From: GYS-P2D sp964414425
GTDB taxonomy: Bacteria > Bacteroidota > Bacteroidia > Chitinophagales > Saprospiraceae
Assembly: GCA_964414425.1 (NCBI GenBank)
Contig: CAYPWL010000038.1
Location: forward strand, 1 to 28,908
Direction: 5' to 3'
DNA: 28,908 nt
How positions within the stretch are numbered: the first letter of the stretch is position 1; each line of letters begins with the position of its first letter. The translations under genes were made by a program, and so were the position numbers. Below the pieces are notes generated by a model. It worked only from the letters and a program-made list of their open reading frames with translations, did not search any database and was not told the origin of the DNA. This document shows positions 1 to 9,062 of this stretch, piece after piece.

Positions 1-181
1 ACGCCCAAAACATACCCGTAAACAAGAACTGACGAGCAATGATCTTATGATCTAAGCTGAAAATATACTTGAATATGAAGCTGGACTTGTACTTGTCCTC
101 ATGATGGTGCTCATGAAAATGGTCATCATACCCTTGCTCTTCAATTAATACTTCCTCGTTAAATGTTTTTACCTCTGACAT
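1..181 (-). CDS. coxA: Cytochrome c oxidase subunit I, N-terminal part (cut by window edge)
   Basis: Only the first 60 codons are visible; the gene leaves the window at base 1. The ATG lies 10 bases after the coxB stop, so the two are co-transcribed. The visible protein starts with an acidic, His-rich cytoplasmic stretch (about residues 19-30, with HFHEHHHED) and then reaches FSLDHKIIARQF, the usual lead-in to the first membrane helix of subunit I in haem-copper oxidases. Subunit I holds haem a, haem a3 and CuB and reduces oxygen to water while pumping protons. The metal ligands are outside the window, so the identity rests on the N-terminal motif and on the position directly after subunit II. 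The His-rich start is longer than in many subunits I and matches His-rich tails on other proteins of this operon. Confidence 0.9.
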   Translation of the reverse strand, partial: MSEVKTFNEEVLIEEQGYDDHFHEHHHEDKYKSSFIFKYIFSLDHKIIARQFLFTGMFWA

Positions 182-191
182 TGGTAGACTT

Positions 192-1697
192 TTAAAGATT
201 TTGAGAAATAATTTTCATTTCAATACGGCGATTATTTTGTCGCCCTTCTTCAGTGTCGTTAGTGTCTGATGGTTGGGTTTGACCATATCCAACCGGTCGT
301 AATCTATTAGAAGCTACCCCTTGATCTACAAGGTAGGCGGCCACAGCGTCTGCTCTACTCTGAGATAATACAACATTGGCGTTAGCATCACCAGAGTTAT
401 CGGTGTGTCCAGATAACTCTACAGTTATATCGTTGTACTCAGACATGATCTTAGCGACATTATCTAATTCATATTTAGAGTCATCTTTAAGCTCGGCAGA
501 ACCTACGTTAAAGAAGACGTTTGTAAGGTTTATAGAAATTGAAGATGGATCATCTTCAATTAAGGCCGCCTCGACATCTGCAAGTAACTCTTCTGCTCTT
601 GCTGCTGCCTCATAGGCTAACAACTGTCCTTTATAAGGGTCTGCATCAGTATTACGCACATTTTGCTCATAATAACTGGTTTGACTTGCAGCCCACTCGT
701 CGTATTCCTCTTGTGTTACGATTCGGACAATTCTACGCATCGAATAGTGGCCTTTACCACATAGCTCAGCACATGCCAACTCATAATCAAACTGCTCCCA
801 TCTTTTAGGACCATTTGGATTATCTGGATCAGCTGGCACTTGCCACTCAGGATACTCACTTAATCTCTCACGATACTCCTCAGTTGTAATTGTAGGAGTG
901 AATATGAAGTAAGTTGGAAGACCTGGTATGGCATCCATCTTCATTCTGAAATGTGGCAAATAGAAATTATGCAATACATCCTTTGCTGTAATTCTCACCC
1001 TAATCTTCTGATTGACAGGTAAGTATATCTCAGTTGGATGAAAGTCATCAAGATTCTTCGTATCTGTCCAATCTTGGCCCAAGATGTTATTTCCTGTATT
1101 TATTAATCTGAAGTTCTTAGTACCTAACTTTCCATCAGGACCTGGAAAACGCAACTCCCATTGAAACTGCGATCCTGTTGCCTCAAACTCAAAGACTTCT
1201 TCCGAAGGATCAACATCTGGCATTACTTCATTCCAGACTACAAGTCCATTGGTTACTAAAAATACCATAACGATAGCGGGTACTATCGTCCAGATGATCT
1301 CCAACTTGTTACTGTGTGAGAAGAACACACCTACTCTACCCTCTTTACTGCGATACTTATAGGTAAACCAAAATAATGCGATATGCGTCAGTACGAACAC
1401 GATACCTGTAAAGAATAGTGTGGTATTAAATAGACTATCGATATCACTGCCATGTGCTGAGGCAGAGACCCAAGGTCCATATCCTAACATATAATTTTTG
1501 TAGTATATGGCTGAGACTACACAGAAGATCAAGAATCCTGCACAGAATACAAGACCCCAAAACGCTTGGCGATTGGTGATTTTCTGATTAGTTGCCTCCT
1601 CTCCTCTAATTTTAGAGGTAAGGTCAGAGACTCTACCGATCTGTACTACAACGACCGCAAAGAGTAATATTATTCCGACTATTAATAGACCGATCAT
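192..1697 (-). CDS. coxB: Cytochrome c oxidase subunit II fused to a C-terminal OmpA-like domain
   Basis: This subunit accepts electrons from cytochrome c at the CuA centre and passes them to subunit I. It has four predicted membrane helices (about 1-22, 44-66, 92-116 and 134-155), then the periplasmic cupredoxin domain. The CuA ligands are complete: H243 and the CxxxCxxxHxxM motif at C309, C313, H317 and M320. The family normally ends soon after this, near residue 340-370. Here a helical, acidic linker (about 340-382) leads to a full OmpA-like peptidoglycan-binding domain (383-501). That domain carries GHTD, with D433, and LSQSRAD, with R448, the Asp/Arg pair that binds diaminopimelate in OmpA, spaced by 15 residues as usual, and ends in QNNRRIEMKI. 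The reading frame is continuous. The gene sits 9 bases after actF and 10 before coxA. Subunit II identity is certain; wall anchoring is inferred. Confidence 0.95.
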   Translation of the reverse strand: MIGLLIVGIILLFAVVVVQIGRVSDLTSKIRGEEATNQKITNRQAFWGLVFCAGFLIFCVVSAIYYKNYMLGYGPWVSASAHGSDIDSLFNTTLFFTGIVFVLTHIALFWFTYKYRSKEGRVGVFFSHSNKLEIIWTIVPAIVMVFLVTNGLVVWNEVMPDVDPSEEVFEFEATGSQFQWELRFPGPDGKLGTKNFRLINTGNNILGQDWTDTKNLDDFHPTEIYLPVNQKIRVRITAKDVLHNFYLPHFRMKMDAIPGLPTYFIFTPTITTEEYRERLSEYPEWQVPADPDNPNGPKRWEQFDYELACAELCGKGHYSMRRIVRIVTQEEYDEWAASQTSYYEQNVRNTDADPYKGQLLAYEAAARAEELLADVEAALIEDDPSSISINLTNVFFNVGSAELKDDSKYELDNVAKIMSEYNDITVELSGHTDNSGDANANVVLSQSRADAVAAYLVDQGVASNRLRPVGYGQTQPSDTNDTEEGRQNNRRIEMKIISQNL

Positions 1698-1706
1698 ATT
1701 AAATTT

Positions 1707-3056
1707 TTATACGTGGTGATGTAAACTTTCAGATAAATAAGGATCATTCTTAGGTACAAGTTTAGACTTGCCTAATGTTGCATAGAAAAAATATAAAAAT
1801 GCACACAAGAATCCTATCATAGTGCCTATCTCAAGGAATCCTGGCAATGAGAATCCAATCTCAAAAGCAGATGCCGCATGATGACCAGCTTCAGCTGCTC
1901 CGTGAGCTGCATCTCCTGCATGATCTGTTGCATCTTTTATCAATGTAGCCGCATGTCCTCCTTGATCACCGTGGCCAGCACCATGATCATGTCCATGTCC
2001 TAATACTTCATGAGCTGTATGCAATGCTCCTGGCTTGATCATCAAAAAGAAATCTAACCAGTGACCAAAAATCACTAATAAAGCTACGAATATGAGTGTT
2101 CCAAATTTTCTCTTAGTATCGTTTCTCATTAAGATGAAAAACGGAAGGATGAAGTTGATCACGAGATTAGCATAAAACAATACTGGATAGTGATCCTGAC
2201 GTGTCTTAAAGTAAACCGTTTCCTCACCTACGTTAGCATACCAAATCAACATATACTGTGAGAACCATAGGTATGTCCAGAAAATACTAAAGGCAAACAT
2301 AAACTTACCCAAATCATGAAAATGCTCTAAACTGACATTTGGGTAGTAGCCTTTTGACTTTAAGAAGATCAAAATCAAGATGGTCATAGCAATCATGGAC
2401 ACGAATAAGCTCGCTCCTGAATACCATGCAAACATTGTACTGTACCAGTGCGCATCTATAGACATCACCCACTGCCAGATAACAAGACATAGTGAGAATC
2501 CTGCTATAGGCAAGAATGTCGCTGTCCAAAATCTATTCTTAAAGTGTTTAGTATAATCTTTATCTCGCTGCTGATCCTCACTTATTGAGGTCTGTCTAAT
2601 CTTATAGGCGAAGAAGAACCATACTCCTACAATAACTACACTGACGATATACCAGAAGTTATTCAAGAAGCTCGACTTGTGCTGGAGGATCTTATCATCT
2701 GCAACAGAAGAACTATCTGCCCAATGGTACAAATGATGTATATCAAATACGGTCCCTACTGCTAATAATGCCATCAGTCCAAGGCCCACAATCAAAAACA
2801 TACTCATAGACTCCCAGACTCGCTTAAATACGATGAACCAGCCTCCCCATGCAGTAGTACATACCGAATAGAAGAATATAGCCATCAACGATATACCTGT
2901 AAAGAATACAGAGTTATGTAGGAAGTTAGTCCAAAATCGAGTGTGTAGTGCATCATCACCAATCCATGTAAGCACCATACTCACCACACCCACCACGATA
3001 CCAGCGAGGAGTAAGTTTCTTTGCTTATTAGATACTGTATATGTTGTCATCTGCAT
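1707..3056 (-). CDS. actF: ACIII subunit ActF, polytopic quinol:cytochrome c oxidoreductase membrane subunit
   Basis: ActF (449 residues) is an integral membrane subunit of alternative complex III, the quinol:cytochrome c oxidoreductase that replaces the bc1 complex in Bacteroidota. About ten hydrophobic helices are visible, starting around residue 15. It is related to the NrfD/PsrC-type subunit ActC but lacks its close sequence features. A His-rich, Ala/Gly-rich loop (about residues 345-396, including GHGHDHGAGHGDQGGH) lies before the last membrane helix. The gene follows actE by 12 bases and precedes coxB by 9. The chosen ATG at 3056 gives MQM; a second ATG two codons in is equally possible. 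The family call rests on the operon position and the membrane pattern. Confidence 0.9.
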   Translation of the reverse strand: MQMTTYTVSNKQRNLLLAGIVVGVVSMVLTWIGDDALHTRFWTNFLHNSVFFTGISLMAIFFYSVCTTAWGGWFIVFKRVWESMSMFLIVGLGLMALLAVGTVFDIHHLYHWADSSSVADDKILQHKSSFLNNFWYIVSVVIVGVWFFFAYKIRQTSISEDQQRDKDYTKHFKNRFWTATFLPIAGFSLCLVIWQWVMSIDAHWYSTMFAWYSGASLFVSMIAMTILILIFLKSKGYYPNVSLEHFHDLGKFMFAFSIFWTYLWFSQYMLIWYANVGEETVYFKTRQDHYPVLFYANLVINFILPFFILMRNDTKRKFGTLIFVALLVIFGHWLDFFLMIKPGALHTAHEVLGHGHDHGAGHGDQGGHAATLIKDATDHAGDAAHGAAEAGHHAASAFEIGFSLPGFLEIGTMIGFLCAFLYFFYATLGKSKLVPKNDPYLSESLHHHV

Positions 3057-3068
3057 GTCTAGTAATCT

Positions 3069-3842
3069 TTAGTGTGAATGATCGTGATCATCTGTAACAT
3101 GATGTCCATCTGCCTCATGATGATCATCCGATCCATGATGAGACATATCTTCTTTTGCCATAGCATCTACTAATGATGCTCCTGGTACATCAATATTATT
3201 GAGTGTATTGATCTCTTCGTTGTATTCCAGTTTCAGCTCCTTGGCTTGTAATGATCTGATATAGTGAATCACCTGCCATCTTTCTTCGTAAGACAGTTTG
3301 TCTTTGTATGCCCCCATTAGATTCTTCCCTTGCATGATAGCATGGTAATATCTTCCATTGGATGCATTCAGAAACTCTTCTAATAGGAAGTTAGCTGGCT
3401 GTACTGGATAAGCACTACCGTCTCTTACTAAGTATCCTGCTCCACCTCCTTTTTCTCCATGGCATATGCCACAGAACACGTTGTACAGTTCTTTAGCATC
3501 AGCTAAACCTGCATTGGTAATCGGATAAGGATTTTTGATTAGCTCTGCTGTCGCTCTTGCACGCTCCTCCTCTGTATTACCATAGTGGTAGACAGGATCT
3601 CCTTTAGTAGTCCTACGAGGTACTGTGCCTGCTACAGGTAATCCTGGCTTAGCTCTCTCGTAATACTCATCTTCTGAGCCCCAAGTATTTTGGTAGTAGT
3701 AATTATAGTAGTTCGCTTCATAAGCAATACTATGGCCCATATCAGGCATATATTCACTACCTGTACTATTCTTTCCTGGTTGCTGACACGCAAAGAGCAG
3801 TACCAAAGAGAAGTATAGGATGATATATTTTATATTCTTCAT
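3069..3842 (-). CDS. actE: ACIII subunit ActE, monohaem cytochrome c lipoprotein
   Basis: This 257-residue protein begins with a lipoprotein signal peptide ending in LLFAC (lipidated C19), so it should be membrane-anchored on the periplasmic side. One haem c site is visible, C124-GIC-H128, with a likely axial Met at M176 (NLMGAY). In alternative complex III this subunit passes electrons on towards the oxidase. The C-terminal 25 residues are extremely His/Asp-rich (from about residue 232, with HHGSDDHHEADGHH), which is more than the fold needs and resembles a metal-binding tail. The gene lies 12 bases from both actD and actF. Confidence 0.92.
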   Translation of the reverse strand: MKNIKYIILYFSLVLLFACQQPGKNSTGSEYMPDMGHSIAYEANYYNYYYQNTWGSEDEYYERAKPGLPVAGTVPRRTTKGDPVYHYGNTEEERARATAELIKNPYPITNAGLADAKELYNVFCGICHGEKGGGAGYLVRDGSAYPVQPANFLLEEFLNASNGRYYHAIMQGKNLMGAYKDKLSYEERWQVIHYIRSLQAKELKLEYNEEINTLNNIDVPGASLVDAMAKEDMSHHGSDDHHEADGHHVTDDHDHSH

Positions 3843-3854
3843 GATATTCTTCTC

Positions 3855-4373
3855 TTAGATAATTTTGTTTGAAATTTCTGTAGCACCCGTGGCTTTCAAG
3901 AACTTCTCTGCGTCAGCGCTTGAAATATCGTGCGTATCAAAAGCGATACAGAACTTATCATCAGTGATACGATCGTGTAGAATTGGATTCTGTACACCAG
4001 GACCTAATCCACATACTGTGTAAAATGTAACGACCATACCTATAGCGGAAAACAATACGGTCAACTCGAATGTAATCGGAATAAACGCCGGTACTGACCA
4101 ATAAGGCTTACCACCAAAAATGATCGGCCAATCCTGTGTGAAGATCCATGTCATCCCTAAGAACGCCGTTAATGTTCCAATAGCACCATAAATGAATCCA
4201 GCAATGTGTAATCGAGACTCCTCTAATCCTAAGATAGGATCCAGACCATGCACTGGAAACGGTGTATATACATCATATATATCGAGATGATCTTTGTTAG
4301 CGACTTTGATGGCATCCATCAAGTCCTCTTCATCGTCGTATAGTCCAAATATTACTTCTCTACTCTTGTTCAT
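3855..4373 (-). CDS. actD: ACIII subunit ActD (DUF3341 family)
   Basis: A 172-residue protein of the DUF3341/ActD family. It has a cytoplasmic N-terminal domain with the family's PFPVHGLD stretch (about residues 39-46) and two membrane helices (about 57-79 and 98-122), followed by a soluble C-terminal domain ending in KFLKATGATEI. It is a structural subunit of alternative complex III that packs against the quinol-binding ActC; no cofactor is expected. Its ATG lies two bases after the actC stop, so translation of the two is probably coupled. Confidence 0.93.
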   Translation of the reverse strand: MNKSREVIFGLYDDEEDLMDAIKVANKDHLDIYDVYTPFPVHGLDPILGLEESRLHIAGFIYGAIGTLTAFLGMTWIFTQDWPIIFGGKPYWSVPAFIPITFELTVLFSAIGMVVTFYTVCGLGPGVQNPILHDRITDDKFCIAFDTHDISSADAEKFLKATGATEISNKII

Positions 4374-4375
4374 AA

Positions 4376-5842
4376 TTAGTGATGTTCTGAATGAGCGTGA
4401 TGATGAGCATCGTATACTTTACCCTGAGCTTCTGCTTCTTGGTAATCGTCTATTATTCCATCATGGTGATGCGTATGTCCTGCTAAGTACTGATCTCCTG
4501 AAGATTTCAATATTGACTTAATCTCCGCAACGGCAACCACTGGTGCTACCCTCGTAAAGAGTAAGTACAATACACCAAAAAATCCTATTGATCCAACGAA
4601 GATTCCGATCTCAACCCATGTTGGCACATAGTATGACCAACTTGATGGTAAGTAGTCTCTCGCAAGCGTCGTCGCAATAATTACGAAACGCTCAAACCAC
4701 ATACCGATATTGATAAAGATTGACATAAAGAATGTCACCCAAATATTACGTCTTAGCTTACCAGACCAGAATAATTGTGGCGATACTACATTACAGAACA
4801 TCATACCAAAGTATGACCAGTAGTAAGGCCCTACAGCTCTATTAAAGAATGCAAATTGCTCGTAGATATATCCGGAGTACCAAGCAATGAATAGCTCTGT
4901 TAAATAAGCTACACCCACGATAGTACCCGTAACAAGGATTACCTTATTCATAGATTCGATGTGACCTATGGTGATATAGTTCTCGAGGCTAAGTAGCTTA
5001 CGAGTAATCAACATCAGCGTCTGTACCATTGCGAATCCAGAGAATACCGCCCCTGCCACGAAGTATGGCGGAAATATGGTTGTATGCCATCCAGGTATTA
5101 CAGATGTGGCGAAATCAAAACTTACAATTGTGTGTACTGATAATACTAACGGTGTAGCTAATCCAGCTAATACTAATGAGAGTGCCTCCCATCGTTGCCA
5201 GTGCTTAGCGGATCCTGTCCAACCAAAACTAAGAAAACCATATATACGCTTACGTATACCTGATGCACGATCTCTCATCGTAGCAAAATCAGGAACTAAA
5301 CCTGTATACCAGAATAGTATAGAAACTGTGAAATAAGTACTGATCGCAAATACATCCCATAAGAGCGGCGAGTTAAAGTTCGGCCATAAAGATCCTCTCG
5401 TATTAGGATAAGGGAATATGAAGATGGCTAACCAGATCCGTCCCATGTGTATCAGCGGATAAAGTCCCGCACACATCACGGCAAATATAGTCATGGCCTC
5501 TGCTGCTCTGTTTACACCAGTACGCCACTTCTGTCTGAAGAGTAGTAAGATTGCTGATATCAGCGTACCTGCGTGACCGATACCGATCCACCATACGAAG
5601 TTGGTAATATCCCAACCCCAGCCGATAGTTCTGTTCAGATCCCAAGTACCGATACCGTGCCATACGGTCCATACGATACAGAATACCATAACACCAGCCA
5701 ATACTGCTGATATACCAAATATGGTTAACCACGCAGCACCTGGAGCTTGCTCTGTTGGGCTGATTAAGTCCTCGGTAATATCGTGATACGACTTATTACC
5801 TTGTACTAATGGTTCTCTTAATGGACTTACTGTTGCACTCAT
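4376..5842 (-). CDS. actC: ACIII subunit ActC, NrfD/PsrC-like quinol-binding membrane protein
   Basis: A 488-residue polytopic membrane protein of the NrfD/PsrC family with about ten helices. In alternative complex III, ActC carries the quinol-oxidation site and passes electrons to the Fe-S clusters of ActB. Typical family stretches are present, such as IVWTVWHGIGTWDLN in the first helix region and WYSGYIYEQFAF later. The C-terminus (about residues 452-488) is a long polar tail rich in His (AGHTHHHDG and DAHHHAHSEHH), parallel to the His-rich regions in ActE, ActF and CoxA. The gene starts 18 bases after actB and its stop is two bases before the actD ATG. Confidence 0.94.
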   Translation of the reverse strand: MSATVSPLREPLVQGNKSYHDITEDLISPTEQAPGAAWLTIFGISAVLAGVMVFCIVWTVWHGIGTWDLNRTIGWGWDITNFVWWIGIGHAGTLISAILLLFRQKWRTGVNRAAEAMTIFAVMCAGLYPLIHMGRIWLAIFIFPYPNTRGSLWPNFNSPLLWDVFAISTYFTVSILFWYTGLVPDFATMRDRASGIRKRIYGFLSFGWTGSAKHWQRWEALSLVLAGLATPLVLSVHTIVSFDFATSVIPGWHTTIFPPYFVAGAVFSGFAMVQTLMLITRKLLSLENYITIGHIESMNKVILVTGTIVGVAYLTELFIAWYSGYIYEQFAFFNRAVGPYYWSYFGMMFCNVVSPQLFWSGKLRRNIWVTFFMSIFINIGMWFERFVIIATTLARDYLPSSWSYYVPTWVEIGIFVGSIGFFGVLYLLFTRVAPVVAVAEIKSILKSSGDQYLAGHTHHHDGIIDDYQEAEAQGKVYDAHHHAHSEHH

Positions 5843-5860
5843 AGGTTCAACTCTATATTT

Positions 5861-8800
5861 TTAAGATAATTCTAATGATTCGTCTCTGTTATTCACCTTC
5901 ATAGTGTATGTCACAGAGGATCTCACATTAATTTCTTCCAAAACAATCATATTCAACGGTGACTCTAACTTATCGTGGAAATCACCTTCCTTCATGTTCG
6001 TATCTCCAAAAGTCAACGCTCCTGTCGGACATGCCATCTGACAAGCAGACTTGATATCTCCATCTCTAAGCTGTCTACCTTCGACTTTAGCCGTCAACTT
6101 ACCTTCTTGTATTTTCTGCACGCAGAAGCTACACTTCTCGATTACTCCTCTTGATCTAACCGTTACGTCAGGATTAAGGACCATACGAGTTAAGTTGTCC
6201 GCACCAAATGGTACACTTTCTTCATTGACATCAACTTGGTTAGCTGGGAACAAATCCGCAGTAGTATAATCTAACCAGTTAAATCGTCTCACTTTATAAG
6301 GACAGTTGTTCGCACAATATCTCGTACCGATACATCTGTTATAAGTCATCTGATTGAGTCCCTCACTACTATGATTCGTTGCATTTACCGGACATACGTT
6401 CTCACATGGTGCATTATCACAGTGCTGGCACATCATCGGTTGATAGACCACGTTAGGATTAGTTACATCACCATAGTAGTATCTATCGATACGTAACCAT
6501 GCCATCTCTTGGTGTCGAGCTACTTGCTTCTTACCTACTACAGGGATGTTATTCTCAGCCATACAGGCTATAGTACATGCTCCACAGCCCGTACAAGCAT
6601 TAAGATCTACGTGTAATCCCCAGTGGTGGCCTACTTCGTATTTATCCTTACGATACTCATCATATGGATATAATGTCTCCGCATTAAGCCCTTGGTGATG
6701 CTCACGCTCATGGATCAACTCCTCAACAGCATGCTCGATATTATCAACATGTGTCTTTCTGATGATCGAACGACCTACGAGAGATCCTTGATAACCAGCA
6801 AAGATGTTCCCATAACCTTCTGCTAAAGCTGCTTCATCGGCGTTAATCTCTTCACCTTTCTTATTCTCTGCAGTGACACCCATTGTGTTGTGATACTGCA
6901 CACTGCTGTACCACTGTTCTTTACCGACCTTCTTAGATACGGTAACATCTGCAGCGTGATATGATGCTCTGCCGTCAACCATTCCTATTGAACCATTGAC
7001 ATTGACTCCTATGTTTTTTCCTGCACCTCCAACTTTATCACGACCATAGCCTAATGCTATGGATACGGTACCCGGCATCTGTCCAAATTGCTGAACAACA
7101 GGCAATGTATATGTAGCACCTCCGATCGTAACCTTAGCTAGATCACCATCCGAAAGGCCATTGAAACCTTTAAACTTCTTGACTCCATCAAAGCCCACTG
7201 GTACTGTCAGGTAATTACCCCAAGCACATCTCGTTACTGGATCTGGCATCTCATGTAACCAAGGGTTGTTGGCGTGCGTACCGTTACCAATCGTGATCGG
7301 CTCAGTGAATGATATTTCTATCTCGCTGCTGGCTGCTTTGCCTATAGATCTAATCGCTGCAGCGCCGTCAAAAGTAAACTCTCCAGCTGAGCTACCGCCA
7401 CCATAAGAGAACACACCATCGCTCAGTGACTGATCCCAGAAACTATTGAAACTCAAGTATTTACTCTGACCACCAAAGAATGTGGACTGCCATGAAGACT
7501 TGAGGTACTCATAGTAAGGCTGATCTCCCTCAGGTGCTGCACCTGCCCATGTCAATAATGACAGTTCTCCCTGTCGAGTATCGAATAGTTGACTTATAGT
7601 AGGTTGTACTACACTCACTTGACCACGCTTAGCCTCGACATCACCCCAACTCTCTAAGTAGTGATTAGTCGGTGCGACAGCATCACACAGAGAAGTCGTA
7701 TCATTGATATCGTATGATAGCGCTACTGAAGTTTTAACTCCGTCAATTGCTTCTGTTAATCCGCTTAAGAATGAATATTCGAATACTGGATTACAATTAT
7801 TAAAGATAACGGCATCAACTGCACCACTCTTGATCTCTTGTACAAGCTTAAGGAGTCCTTTTTCATCCCCTTGTCGCTGCAATGAAGCATTGTTAAAAGA
7901 TATAGTAGATCCGTAACTACCTACAGCACTATTGATCGCATTGATCAATAATTGCTCTGATGTTATGTTACTGGCACTAACAACAAGAGACTTGCCAGTA
8001 TGGCTCTTCAATTGTGCTGCGAGGCCGTCAAGAGACTTCTTAACACCTGCATCTAATGCGCTTGAGCCCGCGCTTGCTCCAGTTACTTTACCGTATAGAT
8101 ATTTGATTGCCTCACCTTGTTGTGATGGCTTTACTAATATTCTGTTATCTGCGTTAGAGCCTGTCATAGACATCTGAGACTCTATCTGTACATGCTTAGA
8201 AAGATGTGCATGATGTACATCGTCTACAACTCTGTTCTTTGCGTACTGGTGTGCATACTCAACAGGTGAAATCCATGTACCTAAGAAATCCGCATTGAAA
8301 CTGACGATTAAGTCCGCTTTGTCAAAGTGATAGTTAGGAATGACTCTATCTCCAAAAGATTTCTCGTTCGCTTCGAGTATAGCTGCTGATGATACTGCAT
8401 CGTACTCTACTAATTCGACATTGCCATATTTAGCAGCAAAGTCGGCCATAGCTCGGCGCCCTGTTGGACTGATTACCGTATGTGATACCACTCTGATCCC
8501 TCGTGCTGAGCTTAACGCAGACATTACTTTACTATCAAGATCATCCCATGACACTGCTTGGCCTCCTATAGTAGGATTCTTAAGCCTGTTAGTATCATAT
8601 AAACTTAGGACAGATGCTTGAACTCTTGCTGATGTACCACCATGAGTGATGGGCGACATATCATTACCTTCAACTTTGATCGGTCTACCCTCTCTCGTTT
8701 TCACGAGTACTGGGCAAGACTCTCCTCCGCTGACATATGTCGAAGCATAGTACGTAGCTACACCAGGAACAATCTCCTCTGGCTTAATTACATAAGGGAT

Positions 8801-9040
8801 TGCCCGCTTCACTGGGATATCACAGCCAGCCGCTACCGTAGCAGCACCAACTCCAAATCCCAACATTTTTAGGAAATCTCTTCTGTTTCCTCCCATGTCT
8901 TGTACAGCCTCGGACTCGCCAAGACTTTCTACTAAAGATGGATTTTGGATTTCATTTTGGGCGCTCTTGATAAAGTCTTCATCTCTATTCAAGTCTTTCT
9001 CTCCTACCCAAATATCACCGAACTCTTGTTTCATACTCAT
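5861..9040 (-). CDS. actB: ACIII subunit ActB, molybdopterin-oxidoreductase-like and ferredoxin-like Fe-S protein
   Basis: This 1059-residue protein combines a catalytically silent molybdopterin-oxidoreductase-like half (about residues 80-760) with a ferredoxin-like half (about 800-1010). The latter holds cysteine groups for several Fe-S clusters: CTGCGACTIAC, CQHCDNAPCENVC, CIGTRYCANNC and KCSFC...CQMACP. The N-terminus carries a Tat-type motif RRDFLK (R53, R54) followed by a hydrophobic stretch ending in AAGC (C73), so it is exported folded by the Tat system and probably lipidated. In alternative complex III it relays electrons from ActC to the haems of ActA. The split ActB1/ActB2 domains are fused here, as is usual in Bacteroidota. 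It follows actA by 22 bases. Confidence 0.95.
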   Translation of the reverse strand: MSMKQEFGDIWVGEKDLNRDEDFIKSAQNEIQNPSLVESLGESEAVQDMGGNRRDFLKMLGFGVGAATVAAGCDIPVKRAIPYVIKPEEIVPGVATYYASTYVSGGESCPVLVKTREGRPIKVEGNDMSPITHGGTSARVQASVLSLYDTNRLKNPTIGGQAVSWDDLDSKVMSALSSARGIRVVSHTVISPTGRRAMADFAAKYGNVELVEYDAVSSAAILEANEKSFGDRVIPNYHFDKADLIVSFNADFLGTWISPVEYAHQYAKNRVVDDVHHAHLSKHVQIESQMSMTGSNADNRILVKPSQQGEAIKYLYGKVTGASAGSSALDAGVKKSLDGLAAQLKSHTGKSLVVSASNITSEQLLINAINSAVGSYGSTISFNNASLQRQGDEKGLLKLVQEIKSGAVDAVIFNNCNPVFEYSFLSGLTEAIDGVKTSVALSYDINDTTSLCDAVAPTNHYLESWGDVEAKRGQVSVVQPTISQLFDTRQGELSLLTWAGAAPEGDQPYYEYLKSSWQSTFFGGQSKYLSFNSFWDQSLSDGVFSYGGGSSAGEFTFDGAAAIRSIGKAASSEIEISFTEPITIGNGTHANNPWLHEMPDPVTRCAWGNYLTVPVGFDGVKKFKGFNGLSDGDLAKVTIGGATYTLPVVQQFGQMPGTVSIALGYGRDKVGGAGKNIGVNVNGSIGMVDGRASYHAADVTVSKKVGKEQWYSSVQYHNTMGVTAENKKGEEINADEAALAEGYGNIFAGYQGSLVGRSIIRKTHVDNIEHAVEELIHEREHHQGLNAETLYPYDEYRKDKYEVGHHWGLHVDLNACTGCGACTIACMAENNIPVVGKKQVARHQEMAWLRIDRYYYGDVTNPNVVYQPMMCQHCDNAPCENVCPVNATNHSSEGLNQMTYNRCIGTRYCANNCPYKVRRFNWLDYTTADLFPANQVDVNEESVPFGADNLTRMVLNPDVTVRSRGVIEKCSFCVQKIQEGKLTAKVEGRQLRDGDIKSACQMACPTGALTFGDTNMKEGDFHDKLESPLNMIVLEEINVRSSVTYTMKVNNRDESLELS

Positions 9041-9062
9041 GATCTACTCTGATATATGATTG

